A DNA stretch of 49,562 nt from NCBI GenBank assembly GCA_964440935.1, contig CAYTTY010000030.1, positions 1 through 49,562 on the forward strand, written 5' to 3'. Of the stretch, positions 8,175 through 16,121 are shown in pieces (within the stretch, counting starts at the first letter, position 1; the number at the start of each line of letters is the position of its first letter). The stretch comes from WJJR01 sp964440935. Lineage in GTDB: Bacteria; Zixibacteria; MSB-5A5; WJJR01. The position numbers and the translations under genes are program-made. The notes beneath the pieces were generated by a model. That model was not told where the DNA came from. It saw nothing but the letters and a program-made list of their open reading frames with translations, and did no database searches.

Positions 8175-9767
8175 GTGCCACGATCCCAGTCTCATCGATT
8201 CACCAACGGTTCGATTGTTACGATGGATCTCGATAATCCGGTCGCGGGCGAGGTGATCACGCAGGGCGACCGCATTGTGTGGGTCGGCAACCGGGGCGAC
8301 GCACCGACCGAGTACCGTCGTGCGCGCGAGATCGACCTGAAGAAACGGTTGCTGCTGCCGGCGTTTTCCGACGCGCATACGCACTTTGTGTTGTATGCCC
8401 TCGGTTTGCAGCGTGTCGATCTGGTCGGGACATCATCGCTGGCGGCCGGGAAAACGCGCATCAGAGAGCATTTGAAAAACGAACAGTCATCGCGCGGCTG
8501 GGTGATTGGCCAGGGGTTGGATATCAACCTGTGGAAGGGGAAATGGCCGAACCGCAAGGATCTCGATGCGCTCATTCCCGACCGTCCAGCGGCGATCTGG
8601 ACACACGATCACCATTCGATGTGGGTCAACTCCGAAGCCCTGAAGCGGGCGAAAATCACCAAAGACACGCCCGATCCCGATGGCGGCGACATCGTGCGCG
8701 ACCATCACGGCGTGCCGACTGGTATCCTGAAGGAAAGCGCCTACAAACCGGTGTGGTCGAAAGTCCCGAAACCGTCGGATGCCGAAATGAAACGCGCCAC
8801 GCTGTATGCACAGGCCCTGGCCCATGAGCAGGGATGTGTCGCTTTGGGCGGCGATATGGGCGACACGAATACCTTGCGTGTCTTTCGCACGTTGCACTCG
8901 CAGAAAAAACTCCGCATGCGCCTGTGGAAGTCGATACCAGTCGATAAACTTGACGATGCCATTGCGTTGGGTTTGACCTCGGGACTGGGCGATGAGTGGA
9001 TCAAGATCGGTGCGGTGAAGATTTTCCTGGATGGTGCGCTTGGTTCGCGCACGGCGTGGATGCTCAAGGCGTATACCTCCGACCCGGGCAACACCGGAAT
9101 ACCGCAGTATAGTGACACAGAATTCCGTTCGATCCTCCGGCGTGCATCGAAGAATGGGTTGTCGGTTTGTGTACATGCGATCGGTGATGCCGCCTGCCGC
9201 CAGGCGATTCGGATTATCGGCGAGTTTGCGGGCAAATTCCCGAAGCACCAGCCGCCACGTATTGAACATCTTCAGATTATCGACAAGGCCGATCTCGGAC
9301 GGTTGGCACGTTCCGGGATCGTCTGTTCGATGCAGCCCTGCCATCTGCTGACCGACCGCGATTATTGCGACGAGCACTGGGGGAGACGGTCGCACATGGC
9401 GTTTGCCTTCCGGACGCTGGCCGAGCATGGTATCCCGATGGCCTTCGGCTCCGATGTGCCGATCGAGCCGCTGAATCCGATCGAAGGCATCGGGGCAGCG
9501 GTCTACCGCTCGCGTCCCGACGACCAACGGGGGAGTTGGCACAAAAAGGAGCGGCTGACGGTCTGGGAGGCGGTTCATGGCTTCACCGCTGGGGCGGCCT
9601 ACGCGGCGGGGGAGAGCCATCGCCGGGGGATGATTCGCCCGGGGCACTTGGCTGATATGGTGGTTTTGGACCGAAACATATTCACGATCAAGCCGGTAGA
9701 GATATTCGATGCGGCGGTCGATTTGACCATGGTAGGCGGAGAATTGGTGTTCAACCGCCACGAATGA
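8175..9767 (+). CDS. YtcJ-type metal-dependent amidohydrolase
   Basis: This 530-residue protein belongs to the amidohydrolase superfamily (Amidohydro_3/YtcJ group). It has the SDAHTHF metal motif, a KIFLDGALGSRTA segment with the family's conserved Lys, HAIGDAA, RIEHLQ and the late FGSDVPIEPLNP with a metal-binding Asp. Members hydrolyse diverse amides and imides; the substrate here cannot be deduced. The GTG start at 8175 is preferred: AAGGAG (8164-8169) lies five bases upstream, and the overlapping ATG at 8173 is in another frame. It has no signal peptide, so it is cytoplasmic. Its place 23 bases after selB may mean shared transcription, without implying a role in selenium metabolism. Confidence 0.85.
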   Translation: MPRSQSHRFTNGSIVTMDLDNPVAGEVITQGDRIVWVGNRGDAPTEYRRAREIDLKKRLLLPAFSDAHTHFVLYALGLQRVDLVGTSSLAAGKTRIREHLKNEQSSRGWVIGQGLDINLWKGKWPNRKDLDALIPDRPAAIWTHDHHSMWVNSEALKRAKITKDTPDPDGGDIVRDHHGVPTGILKESAYKPVWSKVPKPSDAEMKRATLYAQALAHEQGCVALGGDMGDTNTLRVFRTLHSQKKLRMRLWKSIPVDKLDDAIALGLTSGLGDEWIKIGAVKIFLDGALGSRTAWMLKAYTSDPGNTGIPQYSDTEFRSILRRASKNGLSVCVHAIGDAACRQAIRIIGEFAGKFPKHQPPRIEHLQIIDKADLGRLARSGIVCSMQPCHLLTDRDYCDEHWGRRSHMAFAFRTLAEHGIPMAFGSDVPIEPLNPIEGIGAAVYRSRPDDQRGSWHKKERLTVWEAVHGFTAGAAYAAGESHRRGMIRPGHLADMVVLDRNIFTIKPVEIFDAAVDLTMVGGELVFNRHE

Positions 9768-9828
9768 GAGAGAAACGTGAATAATCGCAATTGACGGACG
9801 CGATTCTGTTCACGATTGTAGGAGCAGC

Positions 9829-11166
9829 GTGAGACAACCAAGGATCAGAGGTTCGATGGTTGACAGCCTTACCAGACTGAGTTTTGGTCGAAGCCGCTTG
9901 TCGATAGCGATCATTGCGGTTCTGCTGGTGTGTTTGATTGGCGGATCGGCACAGGCCCAAGATGCGTTTGTCATTACCATCGACGGGGCGATCGGTCCGG
10001 TTACCGACATGGTGCTTGAGAACGCCATCGAGCAGGCTGAGGACGAAGGCGGCGTGGTTTTGATCATCAGGCTCGACACGCCCGGTGGCCTGGTCTCCAC
10101 CACCAAAGAAATCAACCAGTCGATTCTGAATTCGAATGTGCCGGTCGTCGTTTATGTTGCCCCATCGGGGGCGAGTGCCACGTCGGCGGGCGTGTTCATC
10201 CTCGCCTCGGCTCATTTTGCTGTTATGGCGCCGGGTACGAATGCCGGGGCGGCGCATCCGGTGGTGATGCAGGGCGAGATGGATTCGACGATGTCGGAGA
10301 AGGCGGAGAATGATGCCGCCGCGCATATTCGCTCGCTGGCCGAACGTCGCGGACGCAACGCCGATTGGTATGAACGGGCTGTGCGTGAATCGGAATCGCT
10401 GACGGCCACCCAGGCGCTCGATTCGAACGTCATCGATTTCATCGCCGAGGACGTCGAAGGTCTGCTCGATTCGCTTGACGGACGCGTGGCCCAGTTGCCG
10501 CGGGGCGAGGATACACTGAAAACGGCCGATGCACCGATCACTGAAATCGAGCTGACGTGGCGGGAGAAGTTGCTCAATGTCATCACTGATCCCAACATCG
10601 CCTACATCCTGATGTCGATCGGCTGGCTCGGGATTTTGATGGAGTTGTACAATCCCGGTGCGATCTTCCCCGGTGTGATTGGCACGATCTGTCTGATTTT
10701 GGGCTTCTACGCGCTGCAAACCCTGCCTATCGACTACGCCGGACTGGCGTTAATTGGTCTGGCGATTATCATGTTTATTCTGGAATTGAAAATTGTGTCC
10801 CATGGTGTACTTGGTTTGGGAGGAACGATTTCCTTATTGATCGGCTCGCTGATGCTGATCGATTCTCCGGATCCGGCTATGGACATTTCTCTGTCTGTTA
10901 TTCTGGCGGTCGTCGGCACCACGGTCGCATTCTTTGTGCTGGCGTTTTATCTGGTGGTCAAGGTGCGCACCAGCAAACCCACCACTGGCGAAGAAGGCAT
11001 GATCGGTCTGATTGGTACGGCCAAGCAGTCGTTCGAGAAAACGGGAATGATTTTCGTGGCCGGTGAATACTGGACCGCCGAATCCAGCGCCCCGGTCACC
11101 GAAGGCGCTCAAGTCGAAGTCACCGGCAAAACAGGCTCACGTTTGACGGTTAAACCGCTCTCATAG
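9829..11166 (+). CDS. NfeD-family membrane-bound serine protease
   Basis: NfeD1b-type proteins combine a ClpP-class protease with a membrane domain and a soluble OB-fold, and work with stomatin-like proteins. The 445-residue protein shows an N-terminal signal or anchor (about 22-44), the protease domain with DTPGG and PSGASATSAG (about 112-121, nucleophile Ser within it) and a likely catalytic Lys near 158, then five hydrophobic segments (about 240-375), and the C-terminal OB-fold ending with LTVKPLS. The start is GTG 9829 with TAGGAG just upstream; ATG at 9856 is an alternative. The downstream slipin gene begins eight bases after the stop, the classic nfeD-slipin operon. Confidence 0.92.
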   Translation: MRQPRIRGSMVDSLTRLSFGRSRLSIAIIAVLLVCLIGGSAQAQDAFVITIDGAIGPVTDMVLENAIEQAEDEGGVVLIIRLDTPGGLVSTTKEINQSILNSNVPVVVYVAPSGASATSAGVFILASAHFAVMAPGTNAGAAHPVVMQGEMDSTMSEKAENDAAAHIRSLAERRGRNADWYERAVRESESLTATQALDSNVIDFIAEDVEGLLDSLDGRVAQLPRGEDTLKTADAPITEIELTWREKLLNVITDPNIAYILMSIGWLGILMELYNPGAIFPGVIGTICLILGFYALQTLPIDYAGLALIGLAIIMFILELKIVSHGVLGLGGTISLLIGSLMLIDSPDPAMDISLSVILAVVGTTVAFFVLAFYLVVKVRTSKPTTGEEGMIGLIGTAKQSFEKTGMIFVAGEYWTAESSAPVTEGAQVEVTGKTGSRLTVKPLS

Positions 11167-11174
11167 GAGGAGCA

Positions 11175-12041
11175 ATGTCGACACCGATTATCACTGTTGT
11201 CGTCGTCGTCTTATTCATATTGGCGAATGCGATACGCATTCTCAAGGAATACGAGCGCGGCGTCGTCTTTCGTCTCGGACGGTTGATCGGCCAGAAGGGG
11301 CCGGGATTGATTCTGCTGATCCCGATCATTGATAAGATGCAGCGTGTCGATCTGCGTACGGTGACGTTCGACGTGCCGCCGCAGGATGTGATTACCCGCG
11401 ACAACGTGACAATTAAAGTGAACGCGGTGGTGTATTTCCGCGTGCTCGATGCCAACAAGGCGATTGTCAACGTCGAGAACTACCTGATGGCGACATCACA
11501 GATCGCACAAACGACACTGCGGTCGATTCTGGGCCAGTTCGACCTCGATGATTTGCTCGCCAATCGCGATCACATCAATCAGAAATTGCAGCAGATCATC
11601 GACGATCAGACCGAGCCGTGGGGGATCAAGGTGTCGGTGGTGGAAGTGAAGAATGTCGACCTGCCCGTGGAAATGCAGCGTGCGATTGCCCGGCAGGCGG
11701 AAGCCGAGCGTGAACGTCGCGCCAAGATCATTCACGCCCAGGGTGAATTCCAGGCAGCCGAACAGTTGGGCGCGGCGGCCGACATCATTGCCCGCAACCC
11801 GGCCACGTTGCAGTTGCGTTACCTGCAAACCCTGACCGACATTGCGGCGGAACACAACTCGACGACCATCTTCCCGTTGCCGATCGACTTGATCCAGCCG
11901 TTTATCGATCTCACGCGCAAGCATGCCCAGATGGGTCCCCAGGTGACCGGACTGGCCGAGAAGATGCGTGGAGAATCATCGGGTGGAGAAGGCGGTGAGT
12001 CCTCCGAGGGTGAGGGCGGAGGCGAACAGCCGTCGCAATAA
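11175..12041 (+). CDS. Slipin / SPFH-domain (stomatin-like) membrane protein
   Basis: The protein is 288 residues with one N-terminal membrane segment (about 4-20) followed by the SPFH/Band 7 domain (ERGVVFRLGR near 29-38, VDLRTVTFDVPPQ). A helical C-terminal region (KNVDLPVEMQRAIARQAEAE) typical of prokaryotic slipins follows, then a Gly/Glu/Ser-rich tail. Slipins oligomerise in the membrane and are thought to be substrates or scaffolds for the partner NfeD protease encoded just upstream. A strong AGGAGG lies ahead of the ATG. A terminator-like hairpin follows at 12063-12098, closing the two-gene operon. Confidence 0.93.
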   Translation: MSTPIITVVVVVLFILANAIRILKEYERGVVFRLGRLIGQKGPGLILLIPIIDKMQRVDLRTVTFDVPPQDVITRDNVTIKVNAVVYFRVLDANKAIVNVENYLMATSQIAQTTLRSILGQFDLDDLLANRDHINQKLQQIIDDQTEPWGIKVSVVEVKNVDLPVEMQRAIARQAEAERERRAKIIHAQGEFQAAEQLGAAADIIARNPATLQLRYLQTLTDIAAEHNSTTIFPLPIDLIQPFIDLTRKHAQMGPQVTGLAEKMRGESSGGEGGESSEGEGGGEQPSQ

Positions 12042-12062
12042 ATCAACTCACAGAAATGGAAT

Positions 12063-12098
12063 GCGGCGTTGTCCACAGAGGGCAGCGCCGCTTTTATT
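12063..12098 (+). terminator. Intrinsic terminator after slipin gene
   Basis: GCGGCGTTG (12063-12071) pairs with CAGCGCCGC (12083-12091) with one G-U pair, followed at once by TTTTATTT. This is a standard rho-independent layout ending the nfeD-slipin operon. Confidence 0.75.
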
Positions 12099-12165
12099 TG
12101 TCGTGTGCGGGGTAATTTATCCACAAACGCTGCCCGTTTGATACGTAATACGTTTTTCCCATTGA

Positions 12166-12186
12166 CAACACGCCGCCGGCGTGTTG
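12166..12186. promoter_or_regulatory. 21-base palindrome upstream of glnA
   Basis: CAACACGCCG and its exact complement flank one central C. The palindrome overlaps a TTGACA (12163-12168) and lies 65 bases upstream of the glnA start. Position and symmetry fit an operator, but no convincing -10 follows at standard spacing, so a regulatory role is inference. Confidence 0.4.
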
Positions 12187-12250
12187 ATTGCAAGCTTTTT
12201 CAGGGGCAGAACGACATCGTGTAACGCTTACCCCGTTTCGGGAGGCCATC

Positions 12251-13576
12251 ATGGTCAAAACCAAAAACGACGTTCTTAGTGCATTGGACGCCAACAACGT
12301 GCGGTATGTTCGCCTTCTGTTTACCGACATTCTGGGCCAGATGAAAGGCATGTCGATTACGCGCAGTGAAATCGAGGCGGTATTGGAAGACGGACAGGGA
12401 TTTGACGGATCGTCAATTGAGGGATTCGTCCGGATCGAAGAGTCCGATCTGATGGCAATTCCGGATTTACGGACATTTCGCGTCATCCCCTGGGAAATCG
12501 CCGGGGAGCGCATCGCTCTGTTGTTTTGTGATATTTTCAATCCGGACGGTACGCCGTACGCCGGTGATCCGCGTTATGTGCTCAAGCGCGCGCTTGAAAA
12601 AGCGAATGCGATGGGATTCACATTTTACGCAGGGCCGGAAATTGAGTACTTCTATTTTCGGGATCCGAACGCGACCGAAACGCTTGATCGCGACGGATAC
12701 TTCGATTTTTCGACGGTCGATGAGGGCACTAAGCTGCGCAAGCGCACGGTCGTGTCACTCGAACAGATCGGGATCCAGGTCGAATGTTCACACCACGAAG
12801 TGGCGCCGTCGCAGCACGAAATTGATCTGCGTTATCAGGAAGGTCTGGTGATGGCCGACTTCGCAATGATTTACCGGTTCATCGTGAAGGAGATCGCGCA
12901 AGAACGCGGCGCGTATGCGACCTTTATGCCAAAACCGATCTTCGGGCAAAACGGTTCGGGGATGCATTGCCACATGTCGCTCTTTAGAGGCGACTCCAAT
13001 GCGTTCTTCAGCAAAGATGATCCCTATCACCTGTCGGATATTGCACGCGGATTCATAGCGGGGGTTCTCACGCACATTCGTGCGATGACGCTGGTGTTGA
13101 ATCAGTGGGTGAATTCGTATAAGCGGTTGGTGCCAGGATTTGAAGCACCGGTGTATGTGTCGTGGGGACGGCGCAATCGCTCATCGCTGGTGCGCGTACC
13201 GATGTACCGTGTTGGCAAGGAAAAGGCGACACGGATCGAGTTGCGGTCGCCCGATCCCGCCTGCAATCCGTACCTCGCGTTTGCGTGCATGCTGCGTGCC
13301 GGACTGGATGGAATCGAGAAGGGATATACGTTACCCGAGCCAATCGAAGAAAACATTTTCGATATGACACCGTCGCAGTTGGGCGACCGCGGCATTGATG
13401 TGTTGCCCGGTTCGCTCGCAAGGGCGTGCGACTTAATGGAAGAATCCGAACTCATGCGAGATGCTCTCGGCGACCATGTGTTCAACACCTTACTGGCGAA
13501 CAAACGGTTTGAGTGGGATCGGTACCGGACCACCGTTACCAACTACGAGTTGAATAATTACTTGCCGATTCTGTAG
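12251..13576 (+). CDS. glnA: Glutamine synthetase, type I
   Basis: The enzyme makes glutamine from glutamate, ammonia and ATP. From ATG 12251 (GGGAGG directly upstream) it has 441 residues, the shorter GSI form. It begins with the beta-grasp domain (FTDILGQMKGM, FDGSSIEGF) and continues with catalytic-domain motifs: the glutamate ligands in AGPEIEYF, the HHEVAPSQHEID segment, FGQNGSGMHCHMSLF, and RIELRSPDPACNPYLAFA. A Tyr-containing adenylylation motif typical of longer enterobacterial GSI is not obvious. An upstream in-frame ATG (12188) lies before the ribosome site and is not used. The gene stands alone, preceded by a palindrome and followed by a repeat island. Confidence 0.96.
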   Translation: MVKTKNDVLSALDANNVRYVRLLFTDILGQMKGMSITRSEIEAVLEDGQGFDGSSIEGFVRIEESDLMAIPDLRTFRVIPWEIAGERIALLFCDIFNPDGTPYAGDPRYVLKRALEKANAMGFTFYAGPEIEYFYFRDPNATETLDRDGYFDFSTVDEGTKLRKRTVVSLEQIGIQVECSHHEVAPSQHEIDLRYQEGLVMADFAMIYRFIVKEIAQERGAYATFMPKPIFGQNGSGMHCHMSLFRGDSNAFFSKDDPYHLSDIARGFIAGVLTHIRAMTLVLNQWVNSYKRLVPGFEAPVYVSWGRRNRSSLVRVPMYRVGKEKATRIELRSPDPACNPYLAFACMLRAGLDGIEKGYTLPEPIEENIFDMTPSQLGDRGIDVLPGSLARACDLMEESELMRDALGDHVFNTLLANKRFEWDRYRTTVTNYELNNYLPIL

Positions 13577-14323
13577 TTACGGATCGCCGAGCCCCAGCTC
13601 GGCGTACGTCTATAGCAACTGATCATTGATGGGTCGCGGGTAAGGCGCCCGTGTTATAGCAATTGTCATAAATCCTTTCCGTTTGGATCCGGGTGCCACG
13701 GGCCTCTTGTGGTGAGTCCGCCGTGGCGGATCGAACCATCAGGCCCCTGTGTCCGCGTCTGCACAATCCCCCGTCCACGGGCCTCAAGGCACGTGTTGAA
13801 AAATCTGCTGACTATCATCACCTCAGACTGGGGAGGGCGAGGCTCCCGCCGAGCCGCCGTGTGGAACATGCCGTTGCGGCTCGCCGGAAGGCTCGCCCCC
13901 CGAAGGCTCTGATTCTTGGGGGCTTTTCAACACGCCCCTCCAGGCCCGTGGCACCCAGATGTCATCACAATACACACGGTGCCTCGCTTCTCCTCAATCG
14001 GACATTTATAATGACAACCGCTTTAGAGGGCGGCGCAACCGGAACATCATTCCGACAAATACTCAAAAGACACTGGGTCCCCGCTCACGCTTGTCGGCTC
14101 CGCCGACAGGCGGGGGGGGCAGAGTCATTGGGACGGCTTCATCAAAGCTCTTAAAATTGCGAACTTGTAACCGTGCATAGGGGCTGTTTTATCTGCACGG
14201 TCTGTACAGTCCGCGCACCCGCCGTCGCCGCTGCGATGACATTCGTCCGCCGAACTGGTGCTCGGCAGTCCAGCAGTCCGGCAGCCGGTGCAGTCAGAGA
14301 TCTTGTCGGTCCCGCGCATGCGA
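13577..14323. repeat. Composite intergenic repeat, upstream copy
   Basis: This stretch has no supported gene. It starts with a module (13581-13616) that recurs at 15460-15495 and contains the hairpin CGCCGAGC, CCCA, GCTCGGCG. Next, 13655-13960 is a nested inverted-repeat region: its ends include a TATAGCAATTGT-type end and the pair GGTGCCACGGGCC / GGCCCGTGGCACC, and it holds a 70-base palindromic repeat (13831-13900). Finally 14028-14271 is a diverged direct copy of 15714-16018. Several open frames run through it but are built from repeats and have no domain. The DUF3179 gene's stop codon lies 53 bases beyond the end of this copy. Confidence 0.7.
13831..13900. repeat. 70-bp palindromic dispersed repeat, copy 1
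   Basis: An imperfect palindrome in which GGGCGAGGCTCCCG and GCCGAGCCGC pair with later CGGCTCGCCGG and GGCTCGCCC around TGTGGAACATGCC. A copy in the opposite orientation, about 90 percent identical by eye, lies at 49460-49527. It looks like a REP-type or small non-coding mobile repeat. Confidence 0.7.
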
Positions 14324-15370
14324 TCACTCGTACAGTTGAGTGTCGGGAAAGAAGCTCGCCCAGGCGAACCAGTAGGCGGAAATCAGTGCGGCCGTCTCCA
14401 GATCGGGGCTGGCTGGATTCAATCCCGCACCCGTGGCGGCATCCCAACGATGGTCACCGTTGGGTGAACTCAGGGTACCGTCTTGGAGCGTGAGATCGAG
14501 CTGATCGTTGTCGAGCGTGCTCGGCAGGTGAAATGCATGTGCTGATCCCGCATCCCCACTCGACAGCACAACCACCGGCGGCGACGCGTTTTTCAAGACA
14601 ACGGCAGTGTTTGATTCGAGCGCTTGTTTGCTGACCGCATACGCACCGTCGTCAAGGCGTAATCCGTACACGACTGACTTTGCGGGCAGCTTCTCGAACG
14701 TGTTCGCACGTCCGAAGATGCCAAGTTTGTCGGGATCGTTGAAATAGCGCGCGTAGGCCCGAGGACCGCCGCGTTCGGGCTTTTCGAGCACAAAACCGTT
14801 GGGGGACTGATCGCGAAATTCGGCGAATGTCGTATGAAACGACGGCAGCAGTTCAAGCGTCTGGCCTTTTAACGGCCCTGAAATGCACTCGCCACTAATC
14901 TGCGACCACAGCGATTCGGTTTGCAGATCCTGCATGACCAATGCATCGCGCCACAGAGATCCGGAGGCCTGAAATGTCAATGTGAGTGTGTCGACCCGGG
15001 CGGCATACACGATGCCGCTATAGCACAGTGGTCACCAGGTGATAGCGATTGCGCTGCCGGAAATCGAATCGTTGACCACTTCATGATGGTCGAGATACTT
15101 CGTGCTGTACGCCTTCGCGATGCCGTTGGCGGTGACGGCGATCATGGGTTCATCGAGATCATGAAGTCGTTCGGCACGGTTGTCACTCGCACGCAAGAAC
15201 GTGGGATCGAAAATGGCCGGAATGGCACCGGGCTCAAGAAGTGTGTACATCGTGTGTCCACCGATGACCGTTTCGGTCATTTGCCGGCGCTGGGCCTCTG
15301 CTTTGGATGTCACGGAGATTAGCAGAACAGCCGCCAAGGCGGTCGCTATCAACAGGCGGGTCGTTGTCAT
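14324..15370 (-). CDS. DUF3179 selenoprotein (secreted), UGA read as Sec
   Basis: This gene appears interrupted by TGA at 15034-15032, but the frame continues to 14324 and both halves align end to end with the DUF3179 family. Before the UGA comes HHEVVNDSISGSAIAITW; after it PLCYSGIVYAARVDTLTLTF and later ESLWSQISGECISGPLKG. Family members have Cys-Pro-Leu-Cys here, so the UGA replaces the first Cys, giving Sec113-Pro-Leu-Cys116. A SECIS-like hairpin follows (15018-15000). From ATG 15370 (AAAGGA about ten bases upstream) the protein has 348 residues with a signal peptide of about 26 residues ending AEA, so it should be exported. ATG 15397 is an alternative start. DUF3179 function is unknown; a redox or metal-binding role is inference. 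A nonsense mutation is the alternative, but it would have to fall by chance on this Cys codon. Direct repeats flank the gene. Confidence 0.85.
15000..15018 (-). promoter_or_regulatory. Candidate bacterial SECIS hairpin
   Basis: On the minus strand, GCGGCAT pairs perfectly with ATGCCGC (7 bp) around the loop CGTGT. Twenty bases separate the UGA from the loop, inside the usual 16-37 range for bacterial SECIS elements, and a G is among the first two loop bases as required. The hairpin lies within the coding frame, where SelB would bind it while the ribosome meets the UGA. Confidence 0.7.
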
Positions 15371-16121
15371 GGATGCGTTATCCTTTCGTTGAGTCATCTC
15401 TTCTCTTTCAGTGCAAACAAGTAGTGGGGATGAGGGTTCCGCAATCAATAGCGAACCTGGGACCGCCGAGCCCCAGCTCAACGTACATCTATAGCGGTTG
15501 TCAGAATAGATTTCCGATTGCCAAGGTAACCTTCGCTGTCATTCCCGCGAAAGCGGGAATCCATTGTCTTCGTACACAAGCAATTACGACACTGTCTCGG
15601 TCCGCCACGACCGACTGGGATGACAGAGTTTAGAAATCCAAACGGAAAATAATTCTGACAATCGCTATAAGTAAGTGATCATTGATGTTTCACAGGCAGG
15701 GCGCCGTGTTACAGGGCGGCGCAACCGGAATAGACTTTCGACAAATGTTTGAAAGACACTGGATCCCCGCTCACGCCTGTCGGCTCCGCCAACAGGCCGG
15801 CGGGGATGACAGAATCATGGGGATGGCTCCACCGGGGTATGAACGATGACCGGGGGAGCGGTTGGGTGTCGATGCGTAGGGCGGGTGCGCGATGCTTTTG
15901 AGGCTACAAACCTGTAAACGTGCACTGGAGTCGTTTCGTCGGCATGGTCTGTATCGTCCGCGCACCCGCCGTTGCCGCTGCGACGACGTTGGTACGCCGA
16001 GCTGGTGCTCGGCGGTCCGATTTTGGGCCTCGAGTTTGGGAGTTTTCTTATGTGGAAAACCGAATGCGAAAGCGTGGGGTGACAGGCTTGCCATGTGGAC
16101 GTGTTCCGCCTATCATGGCGC
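15371..16121. repeat. Composite intergenic repeat, downstream copy, and gatA leader
   Basis: No gene is supported in this stretch. It begins with the leader of the minus-strand selenoprotein gene. From 15460 to 15495 it repeats the module at 13581-13616. From 15490 to 15669 lies a 180-base unit with imperfect inverted ends. From 15714 to 16018 is a diverged direct copy of 14028-14271 carrying about 60 extra bases near 15827-15895. Repeat remnants run to about 16018; the last 100 bases before gatA show no clear promoter or ribosome site. Confidence 0.7.
15490..15669. mobile_element. MITE-like 180-bp element with inverted ends
   Basis: The left end TATAGCGGTTGTCAGAAT matches the complement of the right end with one mismatch over 18 bases, and weaker matching continues to about 32 bases (TTTCCG, TTG). 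The interior contains the hairpin TTCCCGCGAAAGCGGGAA, a motif familiar from intergenic repeats in many bacteria. Related single ends occur at 1-55, 105-125, 241-259 and 13655-13687. No transposase is present; no target duplication could be defined. Confidence 0.5.

Noticed and set aside
13693..14154. 153-codon open frame in the repeat island
   Set aside because: It is composed almost entirely of repeat sequence also found elsewhere in non-coding DNA.
14324..14326. A second UGA (Sec) at the end of the DUF3179 gene
   Set aside because: The protein already ends as the family does (WFAWASFFPDTQLYE), and the next codons meet another stop within about ten codons with no conserved residues.
15032..15034. 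Reading the stop between the two halves of the DUF3179 gene as a frameshift or pseudogene break
   Set aside because: Both halves are in the same frame, no residue is missing, the only disruption is a TGA at a family Cys site, and a SECIS-like hairpin follows.
13577..16121. CRISPR array
   Set aside because: Repeats are long, diverged and unevenly spaced, with no short regular spacers and no cas genes.
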